Under the pieces are notes generated by a model. It had not been told where the DNA came from and made no database searches. It saw only the letters and a list, made by a program, of their open reading frames with translations. DNA of 64,000 nt from Rhizobium brockwellii (lineage in GTDB: Bacteria; Pseudomonadota; Alphaproteobacteria; Rhizobiales; Rhizobiaceae). Position numbers and translations under genes: made by a program. Shown in pieces: positions 9,062 to 19,628 of this stretch. Within the stretch, counting starts at the first letter, position 1; the number at the start of each line of letters is the position of its first letter. The stretch covers positions 1-64,000 of the forward strand of contig NZ_CP053439.1 in assembly GCF_000769405.2 (NCBI RefSeq), given 5' to 3'.

Positions 9062-9487
9062 ATGAGCCGCATTACCCCTTTCGCCAGCCCGCTCCTTCTG
9101 GGCTTCGATGCCATGGAAAAGACGCTGGAGCGCATTTCCAAGGCGAGCGACGGATATCCGCCCTATAATATCGAACGCATCGGCGCCGACAGCGGCGCCC
9201 CGGAACGCCTGCGCATCACCCTTGCCGTGGCCGGCTTCAGCGAGGAGGAACTCGATGTCTCCATTGAGGAGAACCAGCTTCTGATCCGCGGCCGCCAGGT
9301 CGAACAGGGCGAGCGGGACTATCTCTATCGCGGCATCGCCGCCCGCCAGTTCCAGCGCACCTTCGTGCTTGCCGACGGCATGCAGGTCCTCGGTGCGGCC
9401 CTGAAGAACGGTCTGCTCTCCGTCGATCTAATTCGTCCGGAACCTGCGCGAATGGTCAAGAAAATTAACATTTCGGTCTCACAGTAG
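9062..9487 (+). CDS. Small heat-shock protein, Hsp20/alpha-crystallin family
   Basis: This 141-residue holdase chaperone belongs to the IbpA-like class A group of rhizobial small heat-shock proteins. Residues about 37-130 form the alpha-crystallin domain. Visible landmarks are PPYNIERIG, the turn LAVAGFSEEELDVSIEENQL, and RGIAARQFQRTFVLADGMQV; GALKNGLLSVDL takes the place of the usual AxLxNGxLxIxL motif, and a C-terminal KKINIS tail carries an IxI-like anchor. A sigma-32 promoter and a ROSE-like thermometer precede it, predicting control at both transcription and translation. A DUF1150 gene follows 47 bases downstream. Confidence 0.95.
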   Translation: MSRITPFASPLLLGFDAMEKTLERISKASDGYPPYNIERIGADSGAPERLRITLAVAGFSEEELDVSIEENQLLIRGRQVEQGERDYLYRGIAARQFQRTFVLADGMQVLGAALKNGLLSVDLIRPEPARMVKKINISVSQ

Positions 9488-9490
9488 CAC

Positions 9491-9509
9491 AACGGTTTGT
9501 CGAACCGTT
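9491..9509 (+). other. Hairpin between hsp20 and DUF1150 gene
   Basis: AACGGTT (9491-9497) pairs with AACCGTT (9503-9509) around TGTCG, four bases after the hsp20 stop. It has no T-run, so it is more likely an mRNA stabiliser or processing site that separates the two cistrons than a terminator. Confidence 0.4.
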
Positions 9510-9534
9510 GGTCCCTTCTCCCGGAGGAACAGGA

Positions 9535-9792
9535 ATGTTGATGAAAGAAGCCACGTCTCACTTGACCAAATCGGAGCTTGCCCACATCGGCAACGGCGAG
9601 GTCGCCTATATCAGAAAAATGCGGACCGATGAGGTCGCCAAGTGCTTTCCCGAGGCGCCGGATATCGATCCGACCGTCGATCTCTGGGCACTCTTCGGCG
9701 CCGACGGCACGCCGATCCTTTTGACGGACAACCGTTCCAGCACCTTCTTCAAGGCTGCCGAGGACGAATTGAAGACGGTCAGCCTGCACTGA
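9535..9792 (+). CDS. DUF1150 family protein
   Basis: The 85-residue protein is recognised as DUF1150, a small alphaproteobacterial family often encoded next to hsp20 genes. The core reads GNGEVAYIRKMRTDEVAKCF followed by LWALFGADGTPILLTDNR. It has no signal peptide or membrane segment and no known activity. The start at 9535 is chosen because GGAGG (9523-9527) lies 7 bases upstream; the more upstream 9508 codon lacks a ribosome binding site. It is likely cotranscribed with hsp20 and may act in the same heat response, but that is inferred from position. Confidence 0.85.
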   Translation: MLMKEATSHLTKSELAHIGNGEVAYIRKMRTDEVAKCFPEAPDIDPTVDLWALFGADGTPILLTDNRSSTFFKAAEDELKTVSLH

Positions 9793-9952
9793 CCGTCAAA
9801 TACCGTCTGTCGCGTTTCACTGCTTGCGGTGCGCGGTCGTTCTATTCGAATTTCGCTGCGGTCGGGACGGATGTCGCGACATGTGCGCGTAGCCATCCTT
9901 CAGGTAGGCCAGTTGACGCTTGATTGAGATCTTCTGTGCGTGACGGGCTCTC

Positions 9953-10219
9953 TTACGCGAACCGGACCGCCGTTCTCGCGCGCGCCTTTGCCGCTACCTC
10001 CTCGCGATCACGAGGAGGTTGAGACGTTTCCAGCGAATCGAGCAGCTCGCGGGCGCATGCTGCGATCGAACTGACCGCGTGCTCGAATGCGAGCTCATTG
10101 CGCTTCGACGGTTTGGTCGCTCCGCTCACTTTGCGCACGAACTGGAGCGCGGCATCGTGGATCTCCTCATCCGTCGCTGGCGGATCGAAATTGAACAGGG
10201 GTTTTATATTTCGGCACAT
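9953..10219 (-). CDS. DUF2277 domain-containing protein
   Basis: The 88-residue protein starts MCRNIKPLFNFDPPATDEEI, the hallmark of DUF2277, and continues with AALQFVRKVSGATKPS and an alpha-helical region, ending in a basic tail. Function unknown. The start at 10219 is preceded by GGGAG six bases upstream; an open frame continues further upstream to 10474 but is not conserved-looking. The gene stands alone, divergent from the C39-like gene. Confidence 0.85.
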   Translation of the reverse strand: MCRNIKPLFNFDPPATDEEIHDAALQFVRKVSGATKPSKRNELAFEHAVSSIAACARELLDSLETSQPPRDREEVAAKARARTAVRFA

Positions 10220-10573
10220 GACTTGCTCCCGGTCATTGTCTCTCTTCCATCTGAGAGGAGGGTGGCCAGCACGGAAAATAGTCGCGCGAGCGTTAATGGC
10301 AACCGGTCCACGGCAGAACTCTACGCGTCGCAAGGCAGGGTGCAGCGCCTTCAGTTTGGTCTGTTGTCGTTGTGGGCTTTGGAACCGGATCATTTCGGAT
10401 CGAATCGACCTGAAATCTGAATGCGTCTCTTCATCAGAAGCTGCCGTGTGGCGACGTCCCCTTTGCGCCGCCAATAGCGCTCATCTGTTCGAAACCGGTG
10501 CCTTTTCATGCTACAGACGAGCGCCTGTATTCCGCATTGGCTTGTTCATGGTCGGCGACGAAAGGAGCTTGCA
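10220..10573. other. Intergenic region between divergent orphan genes
   Basis: These 354 bases separate the DUF2277 gene and the C39-like gene, which point away from each other. I see no convincing gene, repeat or RNA. It should contain both promoters, but no -35/-10 pair stands out. Confidence 0.5.
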
Positions 10574-10978
10574 TTGAACCAATCGCACCGATTTCCATTT
10601 TACACACAACGCCCGAGAGACGATGGATGCGGGGTCTTTGTCCTGCAGATGCTCACCGGCATGAGCTACGACGAGGTGGCAGCCATGATCGATTGGGGCG
10701 ACGAATCGGCGCATTATACAACCTGGAACGACCTTTGCGGCGTGTTGGCGGAGATCGGATTGTCTGTCGAAGCCCCGATCAAAACCAGTCGATGGAGCGA
10801 TATCCAGGGGGTCGCCATCGTCCACGTTCAGGGGGATCACTTCATGCTTTACGACGCGGAAAACGGTCTGTTCTATGATCCAGCAGAGATGGAAGGTCCA
10901 GGGGTGGCCAGCGATCGCGTTCCAACCAGCTATCTCACCGTATATCCACCGGCGCTAACCACCGCTACACTCAGGTAA
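10574..10978 (+). CDS. Peptidase C39-like family protein
   Basis: The 134-residue product resembles a minimal C39-type papain-like fold. From a TTG start at 10574 a plausible triad is Cys19 (in RDDGCGVFVLQML), His89 (in VHVQGDHFMLYD) and Asp102 (in LFYDP), with Gln12 as oxyanion residue. There is no signal peptide, membrane segment or ABC domain, unlike bacteriocin-exporter C39 proteins. The TTG is favoured because AAAGGAG (10561-10567) lies 6 bases upstream; an ATG at 10508 would add 22 residues without a good ribosome binding site. Substrate unknown; it could be an active protease, a thiol hydrolase or a papain-fold effector-like protein. Confidence 0.7.
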   Translation: MNQSHRFPFYTQRPRDDGCGVFVLQMLTGMSYDEVAAMIDWGDESAHYTTWNDLCGVLAEIGLSVEAPIKTSRWSDIQGVAIVHVQGDHFMLYDAENGLFYDPAEMEGPGVASDRVPTSYLTVYPPALTTATLR

Positions 10979-11063
10979 GCCATCCTTCGGCACGGAAATC
11001 CGTCAGGCCAGCGTCCAGCGCGCTGAGGAACATCATGGCGCGTTCGCCCGACCCGGCTGAGCC

Positions 11064-11765
11064 TCAGACCTTCCTGAAGGTCAGATAGGCCGAAGACCGG
11101 CCCTCGCGCCGCGCCTTGGCCTCGTAACGTGTGCTCGGCCAGCCCTCATAGGGGGTCAGCCAATCCGCTGCATTGTCGGCCATCCAGTCGAAACCGCCAT
11201 GGTCGCGGCATTTGATCAGCGTCCAGTTCACATAGGTATCGATGTCGGAGGCGAAGCAGAACAGGCCGCCGGGCTTCAGCACGCGGTGAAAGCGGTCGAG
11301 ATTGGTTTTCGAGACGAAACGCCGCTTCCAGTGCTTCCGCTTCGGCCAGGGATCGGGATAGAGCAGATCGATCTGGTCGAGTGAGCCGTCCGGCAGCCAG
11401 TCGAGCAGCTGCGTCGCGTCGTCATTATAGACGCGGATATTGGAGGCACCCGTCTCGCCGATGCGCGACAGCAGCTTCTGCATGGAATTGACGAAGGGTT
11501 CGACACCGATGAAGCCGGTCGAAGGCGTCTCCAGCGCGCGGTGGATCAGATGCTCGCCGCCGCCGAAACCGATTTCCAGCCGCAATCTTTCGACCGGAAC
11601 CGGGAAGAGGGATGTCAGCGGCTCCGGGGGAGCCGCCGAGAGATCGATCAGGAATGCCGGCAGGAGACTGTTCAGCGTCTCGGCCTGCTGTTCGCGCAGG
11701 GCCTTGCCCTTGCGGCGACCGAAGAAGGCTTCGGTCGCCCGGCCGCGGCGTTCCATATCCGTCAT
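11064..11765 (-). CDS. trmB: tRNA (guanosine(46)-N7)-methyltransferase TrmB
   Basis: TrmB uses SAM to methylate N7 of G46 in the tRNA variable loop. The 233-residue protein has the SAM-binding [15 protein letters not shown] near 65-79, [14 protein letters not shown], the catalytic region [20 protein letters not shown] (about 134-153) and a C-terminal [12 protein letters not shown], all family-specific. It follows metK by 8 bases, placing a SAM-dependent enzyme directly after the SAM synthetase gene. It is the last gene of this minus-strand run. Confidence 0.97.
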   Translation of the reverse strand: MTDMERRGRATEAFFGRRKGKALREQQAETLNSLLPAFLIDLSAAPPEPLTSLFPVPVERLRLEIGFGGGEHLIHRALETPSTGFIGVEPFVNSMQKLLSRIGETGASNIRVYNDDATQLLDWLPDGSLDQIDLLYPDPWPKRKHWKRRFVSKTNLDRFHRVLKPGGLFCFASDIDTYVNWTLIKCRDHGGFDWMADNAADWLTPYEGWPSTRYEAKARREGRSSAYLTFRKV

Positions 11766-11773
11766 GCTTTATC

Positions 11774-13012
<1,239 letters not shown>

Positions 13013-13094
13013 TTCGGGATTCCCCTCAAAGAACAAAAGCCAGCTAGTAGGTACTCAGTTCGAGGGCCGATGACAAGCGCAGAAGGACATAAAT

Positions 13095-13123
13095 ATATCT
13101 TTATATCTGCGGCAAAGTGACAA
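13095..13123 (-). promoter_or_regulatory. Candidate metK promoter
   Basis: On the minus strand TTGTCA (13118-13123) and AGATAT (13095-13100) are 17 bases apart. They match 5 of 6 of TTGACA and 4 of 6 of the rhizobial CTATAT. It lies between the praR terminator and the metK start. Confidence 0.4.
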
Positions 13124-13140
13124 ATTTTGCCCCAAAAACG

Positions 13141-13168
13141 CAAAAAAGGCGGCCTTTCGACCGCCTTT
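13141..13168 (-). terminator. Rho-independent terminator after praR
   Basis: An 8-bp stem (13145-13152 with 13161-13168, AAAGGCGG/CCGCCTTT) is followed on the minus strand by six T residues. It lies 24 bases after the praR stop and separates praR from metK. Confidence 0.85.
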
Positions 13169-13191
13169 CGAATTCTGCGCTGGGTCTTGGT

Positions 13192-13608
13192 TCAGTCGGC
13201 GTCGGCTTCTGCGGCCAAGGCTTTCACCAGCTCTACGACCTTCCGGCGAACCTTAGGATCGGAAATCTTGACGAAGGCGCGGTTGAGCTGCAGGCCCTCC
13301 GAGGAAGACAGGAAATCGACGACGTAGTTCGAGCTGGAGGTTTCCATGCCGCCGCCGGCATTGGAATGTTCGCCGGGCGCGTCCTCGAAGAAAAACGACA
13401 CTGGAACATTGAGAATGTTCGAGATGTTCTGCAGACGGCTTGCGCCGACGCGGTTGGTGCCCTTTTCGTATTTCTGGATCTGCTGGAAGGTGATGCCAAG
13501 GCTTTCGCCAAGCTTTTCCTGGCTCATGCCCAGCATCGTACGGCGGAGACGAATACGGCTGCCAACATGGATGTCGATCGGATTCGGCTTCTTCTTGTTT
13601 TCAATCAT
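13192..13608 (-). CDS. praR: PraR-type XRE-family transcriptional regulator
   Basis: The 138-residue protein has an N-terminal XRE helix-turn-helix (RIRLRRTMLGMSQEKLGESL, then ITFQQIQKYEKGTNRVGASR, about 18-57) and a C-terminal region with NVPVSFFFEDAP and KVRRKVVELVKALA. Sequence and position upstream of metK match PraR, which in Rhizobium leguminosarum represses biofilm and quorum-sensing genes (cinRIS, raiR) and is countered by CinS; in Azorhizobium it affects symbiosis. It has its own candidate promoter and a strong terminator, so it is likely monocistronic despite sitting inside a long minus-strand run. Confidence 0.88.
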   Translation of the reverse strand: MIENKKKPNPIDIHVGSRIRLRRTMLGMSQEKLGESLGITFQQIQKYEKGTNRVGASRLQNISNILNVPVSFFFEDAPGEHSNAGGGMETSSSNYVVDFLSSSEGLQLNRAFVKISDPKVRRKVVELVKALAAEADAD

Positions 13609-13734
13609 GGTCGTGCCCTAGCTAAGAATTTCAACTGTTTCTAACCGGCATGCCCCTGATCCATCCCAAAACGCCACGTTGCAAGCGGTGAGGAACCCAC
13701 CTTCGAACATACGTTAAGAACGCCGATTGCCATC

Positions 13735-13763
13735 ACTATGCAATTTTAGGGGTTTTTGGTCAA
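13735..13763 (-). promoter_or_regulatory. Candidate praR promoter
   Basis: TTGACC (13758-13763) and CATAGT (13735-13740) on the minus strand are 17 bases apart. The -35 element overlaps the lnt stop codon at 13760. Predicted leader before praR is about 120 bases, long enough for autoregulation. Confidence 0.5.
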
Positions 13764-15364
13764 TTCAACCCGGAAATAAAACCTCTGCGAGAAATTAGCG
13801 CAATCAAAATCAGCAGCGCCTCGGTCAACCAGAAGTATGTTTGCCGGGGGATTGTCGTTCCAAGTCCCGCACCGATGCTATCGAGCGTTGCATCGACGAA
13901 GCCGGTTTCTCCAAGATCGAGCCCCGCAATAATTTCCCCATGCGCATTCACCAGCGCTGAAATGCCGCTATTGGCGTCGCGAATCAACGGCAGGCCGGTT
14001 TCGACAGCCCGGACCCGCGCCTGCTGGAAATGCTGGTAGGGGCCGGGGGTTGCGCCGAACCAGGCATCATTGGTGATATTGAGGATCGCGTTGGCGTCTT
14101 TAATGTCACCGGTCATTTCACCGGGAAAAATGATCTCGTAGCAGATCAGCGGATAGAGATTGAGCCCGCCGGGCAGCGCCAGCAGATGCCGGCTTGCCGC
14201 GGCCGAAAAGCCCCCCGGCATCTCCACGACGTTCTGGATGCCGAATTCGGTGAGCACGTCCTCGAAGGGCAGGTACTCGCCGAAGGGCACCAGATGCACC
14301 TTGTCGGAGGCGGCGATGATCTGTCCGCGGCCGTCGATCACGTAGATGGAATTATAGTAGCGCGGCGGCGTACCCGGTCCCATCTCCTCGGCGCGTACAG
14401 CGCCGGCAATCAGGATCTGATTGTCGTCGAGCGTATCGGCAATCCGCGTCAGCGCATCCTGGTTGTCGGTCAGGATGAAGGGGATCGAGGTTTCCGGCCA
14501 GACGATGATATCGGGTTTGCGCCCGCCATTCTTCGGCGCTTCGGTCGACAGCTTCAGATGCGTCTCGAAGATCGCGGCGCGGTCGACGTCGTTATCCATC
14601 TTCGCCGCCTGGTCGATCGCCGGCTGCACCAGCCGCACTACCGGCCGCTTGTCTTCAGGCAATGTGTCCGGCCGCGGCGCGAGATGGAGGGCATAGGCAC
14701 CATAACCGAGATGGGCGGCAAAGAGCAGGACGGCGAGCGCGATGCCCGGCCGTGCCCCTTGCGACGTCCCGGCAAGGGCAGGCGCGGAAAAGACGAAGAC
14801 GGCAAGGGCCGTCACGCCCATCGCCCCGATCAGATGCGCCGACTGCATCATCAGCGGAACCGGCATCATGCCGTAGCCGATGGCGTTCCAGGGAAAGCCG
14901 GTGAGGATTACGCTTCGAAGCCATTCCATCAGCCCGAAGCCTGCCGCAAGCGCGGCGATCCGCCCCATGCCGTCAGACCAGAAGATGCGGGCAAGGGCGG
15001 CCGCCAGCCCGTAGAAGACCGCAAGACAAGCCGGCAACCCGAGGATTGCCAGCGGCAGCGCCCAAGCGAATTCTTCCTGATCGACCAGCAGCGCATGGCC
15101 AACCCACCAGAGGCCGGCGACGAAATAGCCGAAACCGAACAGCCAGCCGGTGGCAAACGCCGGCCACAGCCTGCCGATCAGGCCGCTATCAGGCGAAGCC
15201 GCTGCCCCGTCGATCAGCCAGACGAGCAGCGTGAAGGAAACGAACATCGCCGCGAAAAAGCCGATAGGCGGCAGCGCCAGCACCGCGAACGCCCCGGCGG
15301 CGATGGCCAGCAGCGACCGTTTGAAACCCCAGACGAGGATAACCCTGTCCGCAAGCCGCTCCAT
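13760..15364 (-). CDS. lnt: Apolipoprotein N-acyltransferase
   Basis: Lnt adds the third acyl chain to the N-terminal cysteine of lipoproteins in the inner membrane. The 534-residue protein has about six N-terminal membrane segments and a periplasmic carbon-nitrogen hydrolase domain. Candidate catalytic Glu is in VWPETSIPF, Lys in SDKVHLVPFGEYLPF, and Cys in LYPLICYEIIFPG. A final membrane helix closes the protein. Start 15364 (MERLADRV) is preferred over 15391 because GGGAG lies 5 bases upstream. lnt follows corC, a pairing found widely in Gram-negative bacteria. Confidence 0.95.
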   Translation of the reverse strand: MERLADRVILVWGFKRSLLAIAAGAFAVLALPPIGFFAAMFVSFTLLVWLIDGAAASPDSGLIGRLWPAFATGWLFGFGYFVAGLWWVGHALLVDQEEFAWALPLAILGLPACLAVFYGLAAALARIFWSDGMGRIAALAAGFGLMEWLRSVILTGFPWNAIGYGMMPVPLMMQSAHLIGAMGVTALAVFVFSAPALAGTSQGARPGIALAVLLFAAHLGYGAYALHLAPRPDTLPEDKRPVVRLVQPAIDQAAKMDNDVDRAAIFETHLKLSTEAPKNGGRKPDIIVWPETSIPFILTDNQDALTRIADTLDDNQILIAGAVRAEEMGPGTPPRYYNSIYVIDGRGQIIAASDKVHLVPFGEYLPFEDVLTEFGIQNVVEMPGGFSAAASRHLLALPGGLNLYPLICYEIIFPGEMTGDIKDANAILNITNDAWFGATPGPYQHFQQARVRAVETGLPLIRDANSGISALVNAHGEIIAGLDLGETGFVDATLDSIGAGLGTTIPRQTYFWLTEALLILIALISRRGFISGLN

Positions 15365-15444
15365 GCGCACTCCCATCAAACCGCGAATCAACCCATTCGC
15401 AGTCTTTCAAAAAAGCGGCTCTTTGTCCCGTCAGTTGGGGCCGG

Positions 15445-16578
15445 TCAGTTGGCGGTCGATTCCGCCGGCCGGTCGTCGCCGGGAGCAGCGTCACCATCCG
15501 CCTTGGCGCGACGGCGGATCGCGTGGCGCTTGCGGGTGATGCGCAGCCGCTTGATGCGGCGCGGATCGGCGTCGAGGATGTGAAATTCGAAGCCCGGCAG
15601 CGCCTGGACGACCTCGCCGCGCACTGGGATGCGGCCGAGTGCTGAGAAGATCAGGCCGCCCAGCGTATCGACCTCGTCGACCTGCTCGCTGATGTCGAAA
15701 TCCGGCCCGATCGCCTGGGCGATCTCTTCGAGCTCGACGCGGGCGTCGGCGACGAACATGTCCTCGGCGACGCGCTTGAACATCACCTCTTCGTCGTCAT
15801 GTTCGTCATCGATGTCGCCGACCACCATTTCGACGATGTCTTCATGCGAGGCAAGCCCGTCGGTGCCGCCATACTCGTCGATGACGAGCGCCATCTGCGT
15901 GCGGTTCACCTGCATGCGGCGCAACAGGTCGGACGCCAGCATCGACGGCGGCACGAACAGGATCTTGCGGACGATGCCGGCCTCGGCCAGCGTCTTTTGC
16001 AGGTCGACCCGGGCGAGATCGAAATTCGGCTTGGCCGAACGCGTGGTCTTGTGGATGTTTTCGGGCGCGACCTCGATAGCCGGCACGGCAGCGGCCGGCT
16101 TCGCCGGGCCGCGGCGCTTGTTGCGCGCCTGCTTGGCGACGTAGGAGAGCAGGTCGCGGATATGCACCATGCCGCGCGGATCGTCGAGCGTATCGGCATA
16201 GACAGGCATGCGCGAGCGGCCGGATTCCTCGAAGAGGATCATCAACTCGCCGATGGTGATGTTCTGGTCGACCGCCTCGATATCGGCGCGCGGCACCATC
16301 ACGTCGGCGACGCGCACCTCGCGAAAACGCAGGATGTTGTTGAGCATCGCCCGTTCGTCGGGCGAAAAGGCGTCGTCGCCGGCCGCATCGGTCATCAGCG
16401 CGTCGGCGAGATCCTCGCGCAATCGCGAACCCTGCTGCGGGCGAAGGATGCGCGCGGCGCGCGACCAGAAGGATTGCGATCGGCCGGATGGCCGACTACT
16501 ACTGCCTGCCTCGTCGGAAGAGGAGGATGGCTCGGAGTCCTTGGCGTCTGCCGCCGGCTTCGTCGTAAAGTCGCTCAT
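15445..16578 (-). CDS. corC: CBS-domain hemolysin/CorC family protein
   Basis: The 377-residue cytoplasmic protein has a low-complexity Ser-rich start, two CBS domains ([20 protein letters not shown] near 92 and [16 protein letters not shown] near 191), the [20 protein letters not shown] segment and a C-terminal CorC/HlyC transporter-associated domain. Relatives are linked to magnesium and cobalt efflux (CorC) or described as TlyC-like hemolysins; transport regulation is the safer reading. It overlaps ybeY by 4 bases and precedes lnt, the conserved phoH-ybeY-corC-lnt order. Confidence 0.9.
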   Translation of the reverse strand: MSDFTTKPAADAKDSEPSSSSDEAGSSSRPSGRSQSFWSRAARILRPQQGSRLREDLADALMTDAAGDDAFSPDERAMLNNILRFREVRVADVMVPRADIEAVDQNITIGELMILFEESGRSRMPVYADTLDDPRGMVHIRDLLSYVAKQARNKRRGPAKPAAAVPAIEVAPENIHKTTRSAKPNFDLARVDLQKTLAEAGIVRKILFVPPSMLASDLLRRMQVNRTQMALVIDEYGGTDGLASHEDIVEMVVGDIDDEHDDEEVMFKRVAEDMFVADARVELEEIAQAIGPDFDISEQVDEVDTLGGLIFSALGRIPVRGEVVQALPGFEFHILDADPRRIKRLRITRKRHAIRRRAKADGDAAPGDDRPAESTAN

Positions 16579-17090
16579 GGTTCCATTTTAAGGTCTTGAC
16601 CCTCGTAGGGATCAGATAGGCCGAGCTGGGCCAAAATGCGAGTCTCCAGCCCCTCCATAATTTCGGCTTCGGCACTATTCATATGGTCGTAGCCGAGAAG
16701 ATGCAAGAAACCGTGCACCAGAAGATGGGTCAGGTGGTCGTCGAAACTCTTTTCGAGTTCGGCCGCTTCCCGCTCCAGCGTCTCCCGGGCGATGATGATG
16801 TCGCCGAGCATCGGGCCGGGCATCTTGCCGGGCTGAACCGGAAAGGCCGGAAAGGAGAGCACGTTGGTGGCCTTGTCCTTGCCGCGCCATTCCGCATTGA
16901 TGTCCTGGATCGAGGCATCGTCGGTAAAAACAAGCGAAACCTCGGGCGGCATCGTCGGGAAGGGCTGCTTCTCGCTGTCGCTGAGATAGACCACTGCCGC
17001 GCCGAGTACGCGTTCGCAAAACGACAGCAGCGTCTCCTCGCCGGGCCAGCCGATGTCCTCGACGCTGATCTGGATGTCGAGTTCGGCCAT
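16575..17090 (-). CDS. ybeY: rRNA maturation endoribonuclease YbeY
   Basis: YbeY is a metal-dependent endoribonuclease required for 16S rRNA 3'-end maturation and 70S quality control. The zinc motif [17 protein letters not shown] (HxxxHxxGYDH, about 130-146) is intact. The length of 171 residues is normal. In Sinorhizobium meliloti the YbeY homologue also affects small-RNA regulation (established). The gene overlaps phoH by one base and corC by four, so the three are translationally linked. Confidence 0.97.
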   Translation of the reverse strand: MAELDIQISVEDIGWPGEETLLSFCERVLGAAVVYLSDSEKQPFPTMPPEVSLVFTDDASIQDINAEWRGKDKATNVLSFPAFPVQPGKMPGPMLGDIIIARETLEREAAELEKSFDDHLTHLLVHGFLHLLGYDHMNSAEAEIMEGLETRILAQLGLSDPYEGQDLKMEP

Positions 17091-18139
17091 TAGCCCTGCC
17101 GGCTGACGTCTTCGGCGACGGCATACGTCGAATCATAGGCCCTGACGATGCGCCCGACTAGCGGGTGGCGGACGACGTCGGTATCCGTGAAGCGCACGAT
17201 CGAGATGCCCTCGACGCCGTTCAGAAGCTGCAAGGCCTCGACGAGGCCAGATTTGACGCCGCGCGGCAGATCGATCTGGCTCGGGTCGCCGGTGACGATC
17301 ATGCGGGCATTTTCGCCGAGACGCGTCAGGAACATCTTCATCTGCATCGAGGTGGTGTTCTGCGCTTCGTCGAGGATGATGGCGGCGTTGGCGAGTGTGC
17401 GGCCGCGCATGAAGGCGAGCGGCGCGATTTCGATGACGCCGGCAGTGATCGCCCGGTCGACCTTGTCGGCGGGGATCATGTCGTAGAGTGCATCATAGAG
17501 CGGTCGAAGATAGGGGTCGACCTTTTCCTTCATGTCCCCGGGCAGGAAGCCCAGGCGCTCGCCGGCCTCGACGGCCGGGCGCGACAGGATGATCTTTTCG
17601 ACAGCGCCGCGCTCCAGGAGCTGGGCGGCATGGGCGACGGCGAGATAGGTCTTGCCGGTGCCGGCCGGGCCGACGCCGAAGACGAGCTCGGCGCGTTCCA
17701 GCGCCCTGATATAGGCGTCCTGCGTCGGCGTGCGGGCGATGATCGTCTTCTTGCGCGTGGACACCTGGGCCATCGTCAGCTTGGCTTTGCGCTCCATGGT
17801 CGGCAGGCTGAGCTGATCGTCGGCGGCGACCGCCATGCGGATTGCACCCTCGACGTCCGATCGTTCCACGCTGCCGCCTTTCTGAAGTTTTTCATAGAGA
17901 TAGTCGAGCGTGCGCCGCGCCTGGTTGGTGGTCACGACATCGCCGGTGATGACGACCGAATTGCCGCGTGCCCGCGCATCGATGTTCAGCCGTTGTTCGA
18001 GCAGCTTGAGGTTCTGGTCGAATTGACCGAAGAGCTCGCTGGCGAAGCGGTTGTTCTCGAACGTCAGGACGAAGTGATTGGTATCGCTCGGCGTGCGGGG
18101 GTGGCGCGGTGAAGAAGAAACCAATTCTTGTCCGTTCAA
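17090..18139 (-). CDS. phoH: PhoH-like ATPase (YbeZ)
   Basis: The 349-residue protein has an N-terminal KH-like region ([20 protein letters not shown]) and the PhoH ATPase domain with Walker [14 protein letters not shown] near 158-170, [13 protein letters not shown], and Walker [13 protein letters not shown]. Homologues bind YbeY and are thought to act as RNA helicase-like partners in ribosome maturation. The direct adjacency with ybeY supports that role. The miaB stop lies 18 bases upstream. Confidence 0.95.
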   Translation of the reverse strand: MNGQELVSSSPRHPRTPSDTNHFVLTFENNRFASELFGQFDQNLKLLEQRLNIDARARGNSVVITGDVVTTNQARRTLDYLYEKLQKGGSVERSDVEGAIRMAVAADDQLSLPTMERKAKLTMAQVSTRKKTIIARTPTQDAYIRALERAELVFGVGPAGTGKTYLAVAHAAQLLERGAVEKIILSRPAVEAGERLGFLPGDMKEKVDPYLRPLYDALYDMIPADKVDRAITAGVIEIAPLAFMRGRTLANAAIILDEAQNTTSMQMKMFLTRLGENARMIVTGDPSQIDLPRGVKSGLVEALQLLNGVEGISIVRFTDTDVVRHPLVGRIVRAYDSTYAVAEDVSRQG

Positions 18140-18157
18140 GCGGTCGGGCTCCTTGGG

Positions 18158-19579
18158 TTAAACCGCAGCCTCTGCGCGTTCCGCAAACAGGCTGTTTGTT
18201 CCGGTTCCTGTGATTCGCACTTTGATAATGTCACCGATTTGCGATGCTTTTGCATCAACATTCACGGATTGAAGCCAGGGAGAACGTCCGATTAGTTGTT
18301 CCGGCATGCGACCGGGCTTTTCGAGCAACAGGTCGATCTCTTTGCCGATGCAGGATTCGGCAAATTCCTGCTGCTGCTTCAGAAGAAGCATTTGCAGGCG
18401 TTCCAGCCGTTCTGCCTTGATCTCTTCCGGCACCTGGTCCTTCAGCTCCGCGCCGGGCGTGCCCGGCCGCGTCGAGTATTTGAACGAGAAGGCCTGTGCA
18501 TAACGGACCTCCTCCACAAGTCTCAATGTATCCTTAAAATCCTCATCTGTCTCCCCCGGAAAGCCGGTGATGAAATCGCCCGACAGCGCGATGTCGGGCC
18601 GCACCGTGCGGATGCGCTCGATCAGCGTCAGATATTCGGCGGCCGTATGGCGCCGGTTCATCGCTTTCAGGATGCGGTCCGAGCCCGATTGCACCGGCAG
18701 GTGCAGATAGGGCATCAGTGCGCTCAGGTCGCGATGGGCATTGATCAGCCGGTCGTCCATGTCGCGCGGATGGCTTGTGGTATAACGCAGCCGCGCCAGG
18801 CCAGGGATCTCGGCCAGCCGGTAGAGCAGGTCACCGAGGCTCCATGCCTCACCCCGCGGCCCGGCGCCGTGCCAGGCGTTGACGTTCTGCCCGAGCAGGG
18901 TGATCTCGCGCACCCCGCTGTCGGCGAGCTTTTCGGCTTCCTCGACGATCTGGGAAACCGGCCGCGACACTTCCGAGCCGCGTGTATAGGGCACGACACA
19001 GAAGGTGCAGAATTTGTCGCAGCCCTCCTGCACCGTCAGGAAGGCGGTGACGCCGCGGGCGCGGATCCTTCGGCTCTCGGCGATCGGCAGATGCTCGAAC
19101 TTGTCCTCGATCGCGTATTCGGTATCGACGACGCGCTGGCCTTGTTTGGCCAAGCGTAGCGCCTCCGGCAGGCGATGATAGGTCTGCGGGCCGATGACGA
19201 CGTCGACGGCGGGTGCGCGGCGCAGGATCTCCTCGCCTTCGGCCTGGGCGACGCAACCGGCAACGCCGATCATCATCTCCCGTCCGTCCGCCGCCTTCTT
19301 CTTTTTCATCTCGCGCAGCCGCCCGAGCGCCGAATAGACCTTCTCGGCGGCCTTCTCGCGGATATGGCAGGTATTGAGGAGAACGAGGTCCGCCTCTTCC
19401 ATATCTTCAGTCGGCTCGTAGCCGTCGCGGGCGAGCGCATCGCTCATGCGCATGGAATCGTAGACGTTCATCTGACAGCCATAGGTCTTGATGAAGACCT
19501 TACGGCTGTTGCTGCCGTCGCGGAGGCTGTCGCTCGGAATTGCCTCGGGGGCCTGGAGAAGGGCGCTGTCCTGTGTCAT
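18158..19579 (-). CDS. miaB: tRNA-2-methylthio-N6-dimethylallyladenosine synthase MiaB
   Basis: MiaB is a radical SAM methylthiotransferase that turns i6A37 of tRNA into ms2i6A37. The 473-residue protein has the N-terminal MTTase domain ([15 protein letters not shown], about 31-45, with further Cys in NTCHIREKA), the radical SAM motif [16 protein letters not shown] and a C-terminal TRAM domain. Length and motifs are normal. Upstream lies a 274-bp inverted-repeat element that separates it from plsC, so the older operon with plsC may be interrupted or attenuated. Confidence 0.96.
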   Translation of the reverse strand: MTQDSALLQAPEAIPSDSLRDGSNSRKVFIKTYGCQMNVYDSMRMSDALARDGYEPTEDMEEADLVLLNTCHIREKAAEKVYSALGRLREMKKKKAADGREMMIGVAGCVAQAEGEEILRRAPAVDVVIGPQTYHRLPEALRLAKQGQRVVDTEYAIEDKFEHLPIAESRRIRARGVTAFLTVQEGCDKFCTFCVVPYTRGSEVSRPVSQIVEEAEKLADSGVREITLLGQNVNAWHGAGPRGEAWSLGDLLYRLAEIPGLARLRYTTSHPRDMDDRLINAHRDLSALMPYLHLPVQSGSDRILKAMNRRHTAAEYLTLIERIRTVRPDIALSGDFITGFPGETDEDFKDTLRLVEEVRYAQAFSFKYSTRPGTPGAELKDQVPEEIKAERLERLQMLLLKQQQEFAESCIGKEIDLLLEKPGRMPEQLIGRSPWLQSVNVDAKASQIGDIIKVRITGTGTNSLFAERAEAAV

Positions 19580-19628
19580 GGCGCGCTATTTAGTGGTTTT
19601 TGCCGCCGGAGAAAATCGAAATCTTGTT

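Noticed and set aside
10220..10474. N-terminal extension of the DUF2277 protein
   Set aside because: The family starts at MCRNIKP, which has its own ribosome binding site; the upstream part is not conserved-looking.
13013..13191. SAM-responsive riboswitch in the metK leader
   Set aside because: The region has only a terminator and a candidate promoter; no SAM-II or SAM/SAH-type conserved core was found.
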